Shown: positions 50,039-59,801 of the stretch, piece after piece
Layout of the letters: each line of letters starts with the position of its first letter
Numbering within the stretch: the first letter of the stretch is position 1
Assembly: GCA_016705235.1 (NCBI GenBank)
Contig: JADIYP010000006.1
Coordinates: 372,001-436,000 of the forward strand
Reading direction: 5' to 3'
Length of the DNA stretch: 64,000 nucleotides
Source: Candidatus Leptovillus affinis
Lineage (GTDB): Bacteria; Chloroflexota; Anaerolineae; Promineifilales; Promineifilaceae
Notes under the pieces: generated by a model
Seen by the model: only the letters and a program-made list of their open reading frames with translations
What the model was told of the DNA's origin: nothing
Databases searched by the model: none
Made by a program: the position numbers and the translations under genes

Positions 50039-51487
50039 ATGTGGATGGAAATGCAATTGAATCGGGATCGGTTGGATAAGGATGTGCAACAGGCCCTAAG
50101 AGCCTGGCATAACAGTGGTGACGATTCGGCCGATTCGTTATCATATCTGCTGCTGGTGCAGGCGCAGATGGCAGCCGCGCCCCACGCCAAGGGTCCGGCG
50201 ACACGGTTGGCGGTGAATCAGGTGCTGCTCAACGCCCTGGAAGAAATGACTACGCAGAACGAAACGGCCGTTCGTGTTCTTAAACTCCGCTTTCTCAGCC
50301 AGCACTCCTTGCTCATGGTCGCTAACCAGCTCAATGTCAGCGAACATACCGTCAGCCGAATGCAGCGAGCCGCTATCGACCAGTTAGCCGACGCGATCTA
50401 CCGCCAAGAACTTGCCTTACGCGACAGCAAAATACAAGAAATAACCGCTCTGCTGCCACCCGCTACCTATTCCCAACTCTTCGGCGCAGCCGAAATCCAA
50501 ACCGACCTGATTGCCCGGCTGCGCGATCCCGGCAGCCCCTGGGTAATTGCCGTCACCGGCCTCGGCGGCATCGGCAAAACCGCTCTGGCCGACAGCGTCA
50601 TTCGGCGTCTGGTTCCCGAACTCCATTTTGACGATGTGGTCTGGCTGCGCAGCGCGGCAGCCACCATGAGCGGTCAATCCGCTTCCCCACAGGCAACCTT
50701 CGACACCCTGATCATCGAACTGGCCCAACGTTTCTGGGGCCAAAGCGGCGTCGAAAACACGCCAAACCAGCGGCTGGCCCAGGTGCGGCAGCGATTAAAA
50801 GAACGGCCGTTTCTCATCATCATCGACAACCTGGAAAGCGAAACCGACACCGCATTTCTTCTGACCCAGCTCAACGACCTGGCCAATCCCAGCAAATTCC
50901 TGCTCACCAGCCGCACCCGCCCCGCGCCGCAGGCCATCGTTTTCACCTGCGTCATCCCCGAACTGTCCTTTGACGACAGCGTGACCCTGCTCAACCACCA
51001 CGCGCAAGAATTGGGCGTGATGGCTTTAGCAACGGCCGTTGCCGCCGATTATCAGGCCATCTGGAACGTTACCGGCGGACATCCATTAGCGCTGAAACTG
51101 GTGGCCGGTTTGCTAGACGTACTCCCCTTGTCCACCATTCTAGGAGGGCTGGCGCAAGGCGGCGCAGGGCATATTGAGGAGATGTACCGCCACATCTACT
51201 GGCAAATGTGGCGCACGCTCAGCGAAAACGGCCGTCGGCTGCTGCTAACCATGCCCCTGGTCTCTGAAACAGGCGGCGACCCCGACTACCTCGGCGTAAT
51301 AAGCGGTCTGGACGAAACCCAATTGTGGCCTGCCATCCAGGAACTGCGCAGCCGCTCCTTGTTGGAAGTGCGCGGCGCGCTGCACGAAAAAAGCTATGGC
51401 ATCCACCGCCTCACCGAGACCTTTCTCCATACAGAAATTATTAACTGGCCCTTTGAGGAACAAAGAAGCGTGAAGCGTGAAACGTGA
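50039..51487 (+). CDS. HTH-NB-ARC STAND ATPase (copy A)
   Basis: A 482-residue STAND-type NTPase. The N-terminal ~120 residues hold a sigma-70 region 4-like helix-turn-helix ('LKLRFLSQHSLLMVANQLNV', 'SEHTVSRMQRAAIDQLADAI'). The NB-ARC domain has Walker A 'GLGGIGKTALADSVIRR', Walker B 'PFLIIIDNLE', sensor 'KFLLTSRTRP' and 'GGHPLALKLVAG' (GLPL-like), then a winged-helix region. There are no repeats at the C-terminus; a separate TPR protein follows. STAND proteins act as ligand-triggered switches in signalling and defence. The C-terminal 'SVKRET' and stop lie in a family F repeat. ATG 50045 has better spacing from GGGAGG than 50039. Confidence 0.78.
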   Translation: MWMEMQLNRDRLDKDVQQALRAWHNSGDDSADSLSYLLLVQAQMAAAPHAKGPATRLAVNQVLLNALEEMTTQNETAVRVLKLRFLSQHSLLMVANQLNVSEHTVSRMQRAAIDQLADAIYRQELALRDSKIQEITALLPPATYSQLFGAAEIQTDLIARLRDPGSPWVIAVTGLGGIGKTALADSVIRRLVPELHFDDVVWLRSAAATMSGQSASPQATFDTLIIELAQRFWGQSGVENTPNQRLAQVRQRLKERPFLIIIDNLESETDTAFLLTQLNDLANPSKFLLTSRTRPAPQAIVFTCVIPELSFDDSVTLLNHHAQELGVMALATAVAADYQAIWNVTGGHPLALKLVAGLLDVLPLSTILGGLAQGGAGHIEEMYRHIYWQMWRTLSENGRRLLLTMPLVSETGGDPDYLGVISGLDETQLWPAIQELRSRSLLEVRGALHEKSYGIHRLTETFLHTEIINWPFEEQRSVKRET

Positions 51488-51514
51488 AAAATGTTCACGC
51501 ATCACGCTTCACGC
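51467..51514. repeat. Inverted 'aagcgtgaagcgtga...tcacgcatcacgctt' (family F)
   Basis: The left arm overlaps the 3' end and the stop codon of the NB-ARC gene; the right arm ends 19 bp before the TPR gene. The gene end has been rebuilt by repeat sequence. Confidence 0.75.
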
Positions 51515-51532
51515 ACCTTGCCAAGATAAAAA

Positions 51533-52786
51533 ATGAATTCCGAAACCGCAATTAACCCCCAATTTACTGCCGGCCTGACGGCCGTCGTGGCCTACTGGCA
51601 GGAGCAAACGATATCCAATACAGACGATGCCGTGGCAGCGTTAGATACCAGGCGGCAAAATTTATATCGGGCAGTTGTTTATGGATTAAAACTGGAACAA
51701 ACACGGCGGGAAACGGCCGTTGTCATCCTGCAAGCCTTCCATCTGGCTGAACGACGCGGCTACTGGCATGAATGGATTCCACTATTACAAAATGCCGCCG
51801 CAGCCTGCCCTCCCGACGAACCGCTCTTGAAAGCGGACCTACTTAACCGGCTGGGCGAACTATACCTCACAAGCCGCCAACTACCGGCATCCATCGAGAG
51901 CCATTTGCAGGCAGAAGCTATTCTTAAACAAACAGGCGAGGACCACAAACGCGCAAATGATTTGGGCGCAATTGATTTGGGCGCAAATCATTTGCGCCAC
52001 CATGTCTGGTCCAATTTAAGTATGGATTATGCCTTCAACCGCCAATATGATCTGGCGGAACAATACGGACAGCAAGCATTGGCTGGCTTCCGCGCTACAA
52101 ACGCTCCCCCCAAATTTCATGCCAACGTTCTAAATGCTCTGGGTGTGGCTGCCTGGTGGCGCGGCCAATACGATCGCGCCGAAACGTTGCTGCGTGAGGC
52201 TGTTGCGATTTGGCGTGAACTCAACCAGTTCACCGATCTACTGCGCTCTTTGAACAATTTGATGGGCACGTTGAAAGCCGCCAGGAAATACGACGACGTC
52301 TGGCCCTGTTATGCAGAAGCCGTGACCTACTTCTCGCATAATGTCGGCGAATATGAGAAATCTTTGATTGAAGTGAGTTATGGCGGCGCCTTGTACGAGC
52401 AGGGGCAATACGATGAAGCAAAAGCGGCCTTCCAACGGGCTAATTCCCCCTACTTGCAGCAGTCCAGCTATTTCTACCACCGCGCCACTGTCGCCCAATG
52501 TCTGGGCAACACCTTCCTGGCGCAAAATCGGCTAGCCGACGCGGCGCCCCATCTGGAGGAAAGCGCCAGGTTATGGCGGCAATTTGATGATGAGCTGATG
52601 CTGGCCAATACCCTGGGCACCATCGCGGAACTGTACGCCCAGCAGGGCAAGGCGGATGACGCCATCACCCAGTTTGAGCAGGCTTTGGCGCTCCTGGCCA
52701 AGTATCCCGATGACGCCTGGGCCAAAAAATTAACGGCCGATTTTACCCGGCAGCTTCAGGAACAAAAAAACGGCGGCCAATCGTAA
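51533..52786 (+). CDS. Tetratricopeptide-repeat protein
   Basis: A 417-residue all-helical protein, with TPR-like helix pairs from ~95 to 400: 'LLNRLGELYLTSRQLPASIE', 'ANVLNALGVAAWWRGQYDRA', 'AQCLGNTFLAQNRLADAAPH', 'ANTLGTIAELYAQQGKADDA'. No enzymatic domain or signal. It probably is the partner or effector scaffold for the NB-ARC ATPase just upstream (46 bp), which itself lacks the usual C-terminal repeats. A perfect 13-bp-arm palindrome lies inside the coding region (51951-51997) and encodes 'RANDLGAIDLGANHLRHH'; it interrupts the TPR spacing and appears inserted. Confidence 0.75.
   Translation: MNSETAINPQFTAGLTAVVAYWQEQTISNTDDAVAALDTRRQNLYRAVVYGLKLEQTRRETAVVILQAFHLAERRGYWHEWIPLLQNAAAACPPDEPLLKADLLNRLGELYLTSRQLPASIESHLQAEAILKQTGEDHKRANDLGAIDLGANHLRHHVWSNLSMDYAFNRQYDLAEQYGQQALAGFRATNAPPKFHANVLNALGVAAWWRGQYDRAETLLREAVAIWRELNQFTDLLRSLNNLMGTLKAARKYDDVWPCYAEAVTYFSHNVGEYEKSLIEVSYGGALYEQGQYDEAKAAFQRANSPYLQQSSYFYHRATVAQCLGNTFLAQNRLADAAPHLEESARLWRQFDDELMLANTLGTIAELYAQQGKADDAITQFEQALALLAKYPDDAWAKKLTADFTRQLQEQKNGGQS
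51951..51997. repeat. Palindrome inside the TPR gene (gcgcaaatgattt...aaatcatttgcgc)
   Basis: 47 bp: 13-bp perfect arms around 'gggcgcaattgatttgggcgc', which repeats part of the arm. Read in frame as 'RANDLGAIDLGANHLR' without disturbing the frame (one of several palindromes in coding regions here). Confidence 0.75.
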
Positions 52787-52877
52787 TCAGCAAGATTAGC
52801 TGTCTCATCGAGGGAACCACAAAACTGGATTTGGTTTATCATTCTCGTTAACAAGATGTCGTTCTACAGACCACGAC

Positions 52878-53489
52878 TCACCGATACACTCCTTCCACCA
52901 AAACCTCGCCCTCACGCAGCTCCAACCGCGTCACCTCAATCGGTAAAGACATCTCATCATACACCGCCTGCGCCTGATCAATCGCCGCCAGCACGAAACC
53001 AGGCGCTTTTGTGCCCGCAATGCCTACTTCCTCCACAACCGCCTGGAGTTTGCCATCCTCCAGGTAAATGGACGCCCGGCCAAACACCGGCGTGCGCAGT
53101 CCGGCCACGTGGACCAGCCCGCCGCCCACCACGCCATCCGGATGAATGGCAACTTGTGGGTGGCTAAACGGCAAATTCGGCCGTGGGGCGATAAACCAGG
53201 CCAGCGTCTCCATCGCCATCTGGTCCGTCACCACCACGCTAAACGTCTCGCCTACCGCATCCCGCGCCTGCCAATGCGCCCGAATCTCGGCAATTTCCGG
53301 GTGCAAAATGGGCGCTGCTTCCACCAAATTCACCCGGCTGGCCACACTCACCCAGGCCGCCAAATTCGCCACAAGCAGGACCAACGCCAACCAAATATTG
53401 CCGCGCCGGATAAAGAAGCCCAGGAACCGGGGAGGCTCTTTCTTGGCGTCTTTGCGCTTTTGCATCAAAATATCTCCGTCCGTTTTCAT
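52878..53489 (-). CDS. Membrane-anchored protein, LmeA/DUF2993-like domain possible
   Basis: A 203-residue protein: cytoplasmic basic N-terminus, one span ('NIWLALVLLVANLAAWVSVA') and a ~150-residue extracytoplasmic domain ('FSVVVTDQMAMETLAWFIAP', 'FGRASIYLEDGKLQAVVEEV', 'PIEVTRLELREGEVLVEG'), whose strand pattern resembles lipid-binding LmeA/DUF2993 proteins. That similarity is a weak guess. Its ATG overlaps the stop of the giant upstream gene (ATGA, 53486-53489), so the two are coupled. The longer frame reaching to 54224 is a shadow of the upstream gene. Confidence 0.6.
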   Translation of the reverse strand: MKTDGDILMQKRKDAKKEPPRFLGFFIRRGNIWLALVLLVANLAAWVSVASRVNLVEAAPILHPEIAEIRAHWQARDAVGETFSVVVTDQMAMETLAWFIAPRPNLPFSHPQVAIHPDGVVGGGLVHVAGLRTPVFGRASIYLEDGKLQAVVEEVGIAGTKAPGFVLAAIDQAQAVYDEMSLPIEVTRLELREGEVLVEGVYR

Positions 53490-56400
53490 TCCCAATGCTC
53501 CATCTTCAGCCGCAGTTCGCGCGATAGATCGCGCACTTTGTCCAGCCGCCGCTCCAGGGCGATGCCCAGAGCTACCAGCGCCGCGCCCAACAGCAGCAAA
53601 ACGAGTGTGTTCAGGGCCAACAGCGGTTCGATTAGCTGGCCGCCCACGGCCGTTACCACCCCCGCCACGCCCAAATACAACAACCGCCGCAGCCGCCGCA
53701 AGCTGCCCATCCAGGCCAGCAGCAGCCCCTCGCCAATCATCAGCAAGGCGTAAAGTTCCCCGTGATTGCCAAACGACTGCGACAGCGCCGAGCCGAACAA
53801 AACGATTACGGCCGTCCAATCCAGCCAGCGTCCGGCCGCCTGACTGCCACGCTGCCACTCCAGCCAACCCAGCAGCAGCAGGTAAAAACCGGCCGGAATG
53901 GCATACAACTGCAATTCTCGCGCGCCCTGAATCGCCAGCAGCCACAGGCTCCAGGCGGCAAACAACAGCAGCAGCGCCAGATAACTCAGGCGCGGCCGAT
54001 TTTCCGCCAGGGCGGCCGTCAGATAAAACAACCCCAACAGGGCGAATGTGCGAATGAGCATTTGCGCCGCCGCAGTCTGGTAGAGGGTCAATCCGCCGCC
54101 AAAGAACATAATTTGGGGCACGGCCGTTCCCAATCCTCCCCCAATCACCCCTGCCAGCCCTAACGCCAACAGCGACGCCGCCCAACCGCCGCGCACCAAC
54201 GGCCGTTCCCACACCTGTATCCAACCCGGCGCAGCCTCATCATCCCGCGCCCAGCGGCGCAGCCCATAGCCGGCCGCGCCCACCACCAACGACCACACAG
54301 CCAATGCCTGCGGCCAAACTTCCGGCGGCGACTCCAGCCAGAGCAGCCGCTGCGCCAGCGCCGCCAGACTGAGGCCCACCGTCAGGTATCCCAAGGCCTT
54401 TAGCTGCCAATGCTGCGCCAACACTCCGACAACCAGCGCGTACAGCAGCGTCGCCACAGCGCTTTGCCAGCCGAGGTCCAGTGTCAACCCCAGCCCAAAC
54501 ACCAGATCGCCCAGCAGCAGCAGATAAAACGGCAGCGACCAACCGCCCAACGACAGCCGCCAACGGCCGTCCGCCCGACTCAGGAGCGGCTTTTCCAATC
54601 GTCCCTGCTCGACCAAAAAGGCCAGGAACAGGGCAACGGCCGTTACCGGCGCAAACGCCAGCGCCACCTGCGCCCCGGTTTCCGTCCAGCCGACCAGGCG
54701 AATGAAGGCCAGCGCGGCCAACTGACCCCACACTCCGGCCACCAATAACCAGCCGCGCAAATGGAACCGCAGCGTCCACCAGAAGAAGACGGCCGTTCCC
54801 GCCGCCAACGTTACCATCAGCCGCCACGGACTATCCAGCGTCAGCCAGGCGCTGGCCACCACGTTTAGCCCGGCCACGACATACAAGGCCAAAGCCCACC
54901 AGCGCGTCCAGCGCTGCCACACGGCCGTCAGCCAGGCTAACGGCCGCTTCCACGGAAATGCGTCCAACGGGGCAGCCCACTGCGCATCCAAAAGGTAAGC
55001 CAGCCCCAATGCCGCAGCGATGCCCGGCCACGCCAGCAGCCCCGCATTGACCGTGCTCAAGTTCAGCCAGGAAACCGCCACCCAATAAGGCACGATGGCC
55101 AGACCCACGGCGAAACTGAAGGGCAACGGCCGTCTCAACCACAAAGCCGCCGCCGTCAAAATCAATGCCGCCAGCCCATACCCCACAAAGGCGTCTACTT
55201 TCTCTGTGCTGCAAAGCGGCAGACCGGCGGCCACCAGCACAAAAGTCATCGCCAACAGCGGCGTTTCGTAGCGGCGCAGATTAGCGCGGCGCAGTGCCCA
55301 GGCCCCGGCCAGATACAACCCCGCCAGCCCTATCAGGCTCCAGCCGTAATGGCGCGGTTCGCTGCCCCTGATTTGCGCCAGCAGTGTCCAAACGCCTGCC
55401 GGCAGCAGCACCGTCGCCGGATACCACCAGAGCGGTTCGCGGAACAGCCACACGCACAAGACCGCCGCGCCGGAATTTAAGAAGAGAACGGCCGTCAGAA
55501 TCTGCCAATCTAACACCGCCACGCCCAACGCCACCAACGCCCAACTTAACGCCGACAAATAAAATGGCCAGCGATATGCCGGCTCCCAGCGCGCCAGCCG
55601 CCGCCCTATGGCCAACAATGGCAGCACAAAGGCCCAGGCCACCAACCCTAAAACGGCCGGTTCCGTACCCGGCCATAACCACAGGCACAGGTAGATGGCC
55701 CACAGCGGCAGCAAACCGGCCAGCGGAAACACAAATCGGGTGGCAAAGCCTGGCCGCGCCTTCCCGCCATCAGCCCAATCCAAAGCCGCCGCCCCCAGGT
55801 AAAACAAAATAACCAGCCCCACCGAAACGCTGCTCACGGCCGGGTCCAACACACCGGTCATCAGCCCGACGATTGCCAGGCCGTGCGCCACCAACTGCGG
55901 CGGCAGCCCGTAAGCGCGCGCGTTCAGACGAACGGTCAACAACGCCCCCACGCCTAACTGCGCCAAAGCCAACACTACCCAACTGGCGCCAAACCACGCG
56001 CCCACATCACCCCAAAACAAATGTACGGCCAGCGTCCAGGGGGCAATCGCCAGCCCCGAAGCCAACAAGGCCAGGCGTGGTTGGCGGAACAGCCGCGCCG
56101 ACAGCGCGTACAGCCCAACTATGATAACCAGCGCGGCAATGCTCCACGCCTCTCGCGTGCGACCGCCGCCCAACAGCCACATATTACGCACCAACGCCAT
56201 GCCAATAGCGGCGGCCGACAGCAGCCAGCCGGTGAAAAGCAACGGCCGTCTGTACAACAACCACACGGCGCGGACATCCAGGGCCTGCCAGCCCCAGGCG
56301 CGTTTTGGTCGACGGGCCACCATGTGCAGCCAGCGCTCCGCCAGCACGTAAACGGCCGCCATCACGGCCACCAACGCCGCCGAGCGGCCGCTGCCCCGGC

Positions 56401-59239
56401 TAAACGTGACCACCATCAGCCCGCCCGCCAGTGTCGCCAACCAGACGGAACTGTATGCCCAGCGCTGCCGGTTGGTCAGCCAGGCATAACAGGCGGCGGC
56501 GGCGGCCAGCGCCCCCGGCGTCAGCGCCGACCAGGCCATGACCGGGGTCTCCCAATCGCCAATCGCCTGACCCAAACTGAACAACATGGCCGGCAAACTG
56601 ACAAATAAAGCCATGTGGTAGAAGGGACGGGTAAACGGCCGTTCATACCCTCTTCGTTTCTCCAGCCACATCCCAGCCAGCACGTAAACCAGCGGGAAGA
56701 GACCCAGGCAAGCGCTCCAGGCCCGCCAATCTACGTCAACGGCCTCTTGCACATACATCCAGGCCAGTGGGAAAAGCAGCCCGGCGGCATAAAAATAACG
56801 CGGGCTGTAGAATACCCTCACGGCCGTCAGGAAATAAACGGCCGTGGCCCACAACACCATCACCCCCACTGCTGGCTCCCCCCTGCCAAAGGCCAAGCCC
56901 AACGCCAGCAGGATTGCCGCCAGCGAGCCAATCCGCCATGGCAGCCCATAGTCCCAGCGCAGGCGGCGCAGCGCAGCAGTCAAAACCATCAACCCGAAGG
57001 CCAAGACGGCAAACAGCAGTCCCAACTCCACTGAAGGAGATCGTCCCATGGTCCACAGCAGCCAGACCCAGGCGGGCAGCGGCAGGGCTGTCAGCCAATG
57101 GAACAGCGCGGGGCGCAGCCGCCGCCAACGCGCCTCGGCTAAGAGATGGGACAAACCAGGCGTTTGCTGATGGTCGAGCGCAGCCAGCCAGGCGTTGATC
57201 ACCAGCCAGTTGCCCAAGGCATAAACCAGCAGGGCCTGGTCAAACAAAATGAGCGGCGGCACGATGGCCAATCCGGCCAGCAGCACGGCCGCGCCAAACA
57301 GCGGCGACAAAAACGCGCCTTGCTTCGGCGCGAGACGTGGACGTAAACTAAGCGCGGCCAGGAGGTGCAGCACGGCCAGCAGCGCCCAGGGCAGCGCCAA
57401 CTCGGCCGGACCCGCGCCCCGGCTGGCCTGCCAGGCAGCAGCGGCAATGGTCAGAAACAGCGACATTGCCCACCACAGGCGGCCTTGTTGGCTAAACCAG
57501 GCGGCCAGAGCCGCGCCCACAGCCAGCAGCAGGTGCACGGCCGTTGCGGCTCGTCCATCTTGCAGCGACCACAAGGCGGCCAGAATCGCCAGCAGCACGC
57601 CGAGGGTAACGGCCGTTTTGCGCGCCATCGCTAAAAATTCATCGTCGTGGCTGGTATCCCATCGCTGCAGCAGAACTGCCGCGCCCAAATAAAACGGCGC
57701 GAGCAGCAGCCAACCCAGGGCATACCAGGCTACATCCACTGGCCAGAGAGTCATCAGCACGCGTTGGGCGAGCCAAACGGCCACAGGAAAACAAAGCGCC
57801 GTCACCCAGACCAACGTCTGCATCCGGTAGCGCCGGGTCATGATCAGCAGCGTTAAGCCGCCGATCCACCAACTGGCCGCCAGGGCGGCATAATAGGCGA
57901 TGTTGGCGCTGCCGGCCCACACGCCCCACACCAGGCCAACCACCAAAACTGGCGCGGTCAGAATGAGCGCCATCTGGCCAAAAGGCGCAAGCAAAAAACG
58001 CAGCCGCTCAGAGGTCCATCGTCCTCCTTCGGTGAGCAGCGCCAGGACAAAAGCGGCGGCGACGACGGCCGTTTGCCACCACACAACCGGTAAACCCAGC
58101 AAATTTAGCCCGGCCAATGCCAGACTGACCCCGGCCAACGCCACCAGGTAACCAAAAAATGTGGCTTGCAGGAGAACGGCCGTAACCCCATACGCTATCA
58201 AACACACAAACGAGGCCGCCAGCCAAACCGTCGGCCAACTGTGGCCCGGGAGACCGCCGGAAATATAGAAGGCGTAAAAATCGAGGGGGATGAGCAGCGA
58301 GGCCACGGCAATCAGGGCAATGCCGGAACCTTCTAATTTGAGTTGTGTGCGCACATACCAGCCGAGCAGGTAAAACCCGGCTGTAAAGCTGCCCAAAAAG
58401 GCAATTTGCGCCAGCGGTGGGAAGGTGTCCCAGTTCCACACCACCCAGGAGGCCCCGGAGGCCAGCAGCAGCAGCACGCCCAGAAATAACACCACGTGCA
58501 GCGTGCGCTCAGACAGCAAGCTCTCCCACACGCGGTCCCAAGAGAGAGACGGCCGTTGCCAGCGCGGCGCTTTGGGCGGTTTAACGACGAATGCTTCCTC
58601 AGTTGGCGGCTGTTTTTCGCGTATTTGGGTCTGGCTGATCGGTTCAGGCGGGCGTAAACCGGCGCGAATTTCGGCTTGTTCGATAACGACCTGCCGTTCG
58701 GCGGCGATGATTTCCAGGCTGCTGGCGGAGAGGTGTCCGGCAGTGTGGAGTTCTTGCGCGGCTTCTAAAATGGCGTGTTCTTCGGCCAACCGCCTTAGCG
58801 CGTATTCCTGAGCGGTTTGGGAAGGCCAAACTGGCGGCGCATCGGCAAGGAGCTGGTCGATCAGGACTACTTCGCCGGATATCTGGTCGCGCATCTGATC
58901 GACAATGGTTGTGGCTAAGCAATCTTGCGCAGCCCAACGGACCAACGCGGCATCCAAGGCAAGGATCTGGGCACGATGTTGGTACAGCGCCAGAGCTTCG
59001 GCAGCGTCGGGCGGTGGCAGGCGCAGCCCCAGGTCGATTTCGCAGGTTTTCAGGCGGTCGGTATAGGACTGGCGCAGCGGGTTGATATAAGCGGCGGGGA
59101 TGTCCCAATCGACCATTTCGGCCAGGACGAAGGTGAGATTGGCGAAGTGGATGAGGGAACGGCCGTCTGCGGTAAAGCCACAATCCGGGCAGGAAACGGC
59201 CGTGCTAAATTCGGCTGAATGACACTTTGGGCAATCCAT
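53486..59239 (-). CDS. Giant multi-span membrane protein with N-terminal zinc ribbon (1917 aa)
   Basis: One of the largest genes in the window. Residues 1-25 carry a zinc-ribbon motif ('CPKCHSAEFSTAVSCPDCGF', CxxC...CxxC). Residues ~30-230 are soluble, with a helical region ending 'PPKAPRWQRPSLSWDRVWES'. From ~235 to the end the protein is almost entirely hydrophobic, with several dozen Trp/Leu/Ala-rich spans, resembling bacterial giant membrane proteins annotated as DUF2157/SCO7613-like. The transported substrate or role is unknown. AGGAGGT precedes the ATG. It is translationally coupled to the 203-residue anchored protein. Long rightward frames across it are shadows of its GC-skewed codons. 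Confidence 0.72.
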   Translation of the reverse strand: MDCPKCHSAEFSTAVSCPDCGFTADGRSLIHFANLTFVLAEMVDWDIPAAYINPLRQSYTDRLKTCEIDLGLRLPPPDAAEALALYQHRAQILALDAALVRWAAQDCLATTIVDQMRDQISGEVVLIDQLLADAPPVWPSQTAQEYALRRLAEEHAILEAAQELHTAGHLSASSLEIIAAERQVVIEQAEIRAGLRPPEPISQTQIREKQPPTEEAFVVKPPKAPRWQRPSLSWDRVWESLLSERTLHVVLFLGVLLLLASGASWVVWNWDTFPPLAQIAFLGSFTAGFYLLGWYVRTQLKLEGSGIALIAVASLLIPLDFYAFYISGGLPGHSWPTVWLAASFVCLIAYGVTAVLLQATFFGYLVALAGVSLALAGLNLLGLPVVWWQTAVVAAAFVLALLTEGGRWTSERLRFLLAPFGQMALILTAPVLVVGLVWGVWAGSANIAYYAALAASWWIGGLTLLIMTRRYRMQTLVWVTALCFPVAVWLAQRVLMTLWPVDVAWYALGWLLLAPFYLGAAVLLQRWDTSHDDEFLAMARKTAVTLGVLLAILAALWSLQDGRAATAVHLLLAVGAALAAWFSQQGRLWWAMSLFLTIAAAAWQASRGAGPAELALPWALLAVLHLLAALSLRPRLAPKQGAFLSPLFGAAVLLAGLAIVPPLILFDQALLVYALGNWLVINAWLAALDHQQTPGLSHLLAEARWRRLRPALFHWLTALPLPAWVWLLWTMGRSPSVELGLLFAVLAFGLMVLTAALRRLRWDYGLPWRIGSLAAILLALGLAFGRGEPAVGVMVLWATAVYFLTAVRVFYSPRYFYAAGLLFPLAWMYVQEAVDVDWRAWSACLGLFPLVYVLAGMWLEKRRGYERPFTRPFYHMALFVSLPAMLFSLGQAIGDWETPVMAWSALTPGALAAAAACYAWLTNRQRWAYSSVWLATLAGGLMVVTFSRGSGRSAALVAVMAAVYVLAERWLHMVARRPKRAWGWQALDVRAVWLLYRRPLLFTGWLLSAAAIGMALVRNMWLLGGGRTREAWSIAALVIIVGLYALSARLFRQPRLALLASGLAIAPWTLAVHLFWGDVGAWFGASWVVLALAQLGVGALLTVRLNARAYGLPPQLVAHGLAIVGLMTGVLDPAVSSVSVGLVILFYLGAAALDWADGGKARPGFATRFVFPLAGLLPLWAIYLCLWLWPGTEPAVLGLVAWAFVLPLLAIGRRLARWEPAYRWPFYLSALSWALVALGVAVLDWQILTAVLFLNSGAAVLCVWLFREPLWWYPATVLLPAGVWTLLAQIRGSEPRHYGWSLIGLAGLYLAGAWALRRANLRRYETPLLAMTFVLVAAGLPLCSTEKVDAFVGYGLAALILTAAALWLRRPLPFSFAVGLAIVPYWVAVSWLNLSTVNAGLLAWPGIAAALGLAYLLDAQWAAPLDAFPWKRPLAWLTAVWQRWTRWWALALYVVAGLNVVASAWLTLDSPWRLMVTLAAGTAVFFWWTLRFHLRGWLLVAGVWGQLAALAFIRLVGWTETGAQVALAFAPVTAVALFLAFLVEQGRLEKPLLSRADGRWRLSLGGWSLPFYLLLLGDLVFGLGLTLDLGWQSAVATLLYALVVGVLAQHWQLKALGYLTVGLSLAALAQRLLWLESPPEVWPQALAVWSLVVGAAGYGLRRWARDDEAAPGWIQVWERPLVRGGWAASLLALGLAGVIGGGLGTAVPQIMFFGGGLTLYQTAAAQMLIRTFALLGLFYLTAALAENRPRLSYLALLLLFAAWSLWLLAIQGARELQLYAIPAGFYLLLLGWLEWQRGSQAAGRWLDWTAVIVLFGSALSQSFGNHGELYALLMIGEGLLLAWMGSLRRLRRLLYLGVAGVVTAVGGQLIEPLLALNTLVLLLLGAALVALGIALERRLDKVRDLSRELRLKMEHWE

Positions 59240-59350
59240 AGGCTACCTCCTGATAACAAATCATACATGCCAATACATGTGCAAGACTGGCATTTTTGTG
59301 CGATTTTATGCGGCCGTCTTGGCTCCCATCACATAAAAATCGTATCCATA

Positions 59351-59366
59351 AGACCCCAAGGGTTTA
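59351..59366. repeat. Single family B core (agaccccaagggttta)
   Basis: Lone core immediately left of the second 93-bp element copy. The 562-bp gap 59240-59801 contains this core, the 93-bp element, a family B pair and the lepA terminator. Confidence 0.6.
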
Positions 59367-59368
59367 CC

Positions 59369-59461
59369 CCCTTGAAAATAGATTTGTCAAATCTTAAAGA
59401 TTTGACAAATCTCAACCTTTTCATTCGTGGTGGTGGGTTAGACCACTCATGATGTCTCCTG
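59369..59461 (-). repeat. 93-bp dispersed element, copy 2 (inverted relative to 4008-4100)
   Basis: Reverse complement of 4008-4100 with one loop mismatch. It contains the family E hairpin at 59380-59412. Fifty-five kilobases separate the two copies. It lies between two leftward genes, close to family B repeats. Confidence 0.75.
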
Positions 59462-59483
59462 AGAATTTGGATTATTGGGGTAC

Positions 59484-59576
59484 AAACCCTTGGGGTCTTA
59501 CCAAAGAAACCTATACAGACCCCAAGGGTTTACTCCTGAGAATTTGGATTATTGAGGTATTAAACCCTTGGGGTCT
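59484..59576. repeat. Family B element with 'gagaatttggattatt' interior
   Basis: Cores aaacccttggggtct and agaccccaagggttt enclosing the sequence 'ctcctgagaatttggattattg'. The same interior recurs at 61662-61721 and in reverse at 62573-62632, showing a ~60-bp element with terminal inverted cores. Confidence 0.75.
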
Positions 59577-59755
59577 TGCCAGTGAAACCCGAACAGTTAC
59601 AAAAATCCTTCATTCGTATACAAGCTCACCCGATGATTGAACTGAAGTCGTGCTGAAAATCTGCTCCAGATTCATCTATCATACAATATTTCAACCCCTG
59701 CCCGATAGCCGCCAAATACATGATCTGAGGCACCTGAGTGCATTTCAAAAAACAA

Positions 59756-59777
59756 AAACACCCCGATTGGGGTGTTT
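59756..59777 (-). terminator. Rho-independent terminator of lepA
   Basis: aaacacccc/gatt/ggggtgttt, followed on the minus strand by a T-rich run (TTTTTGTTTTTT). It sits 25 bp beyond the lepA stop codon. Confidence 0.85.
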
Positions 59778-59801
59778 CTGACAACGTAAGGATTTATTTC
59801 G

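Noticed and set aside
53490..54224. N-terminal extension of the 203-residue anchored protein to a 448-codon frame
   Set aside because: This part overlaps the giant membrane gene in another frame; the internal ATG at 53489 with ATGA overlap is the normal operon junction.
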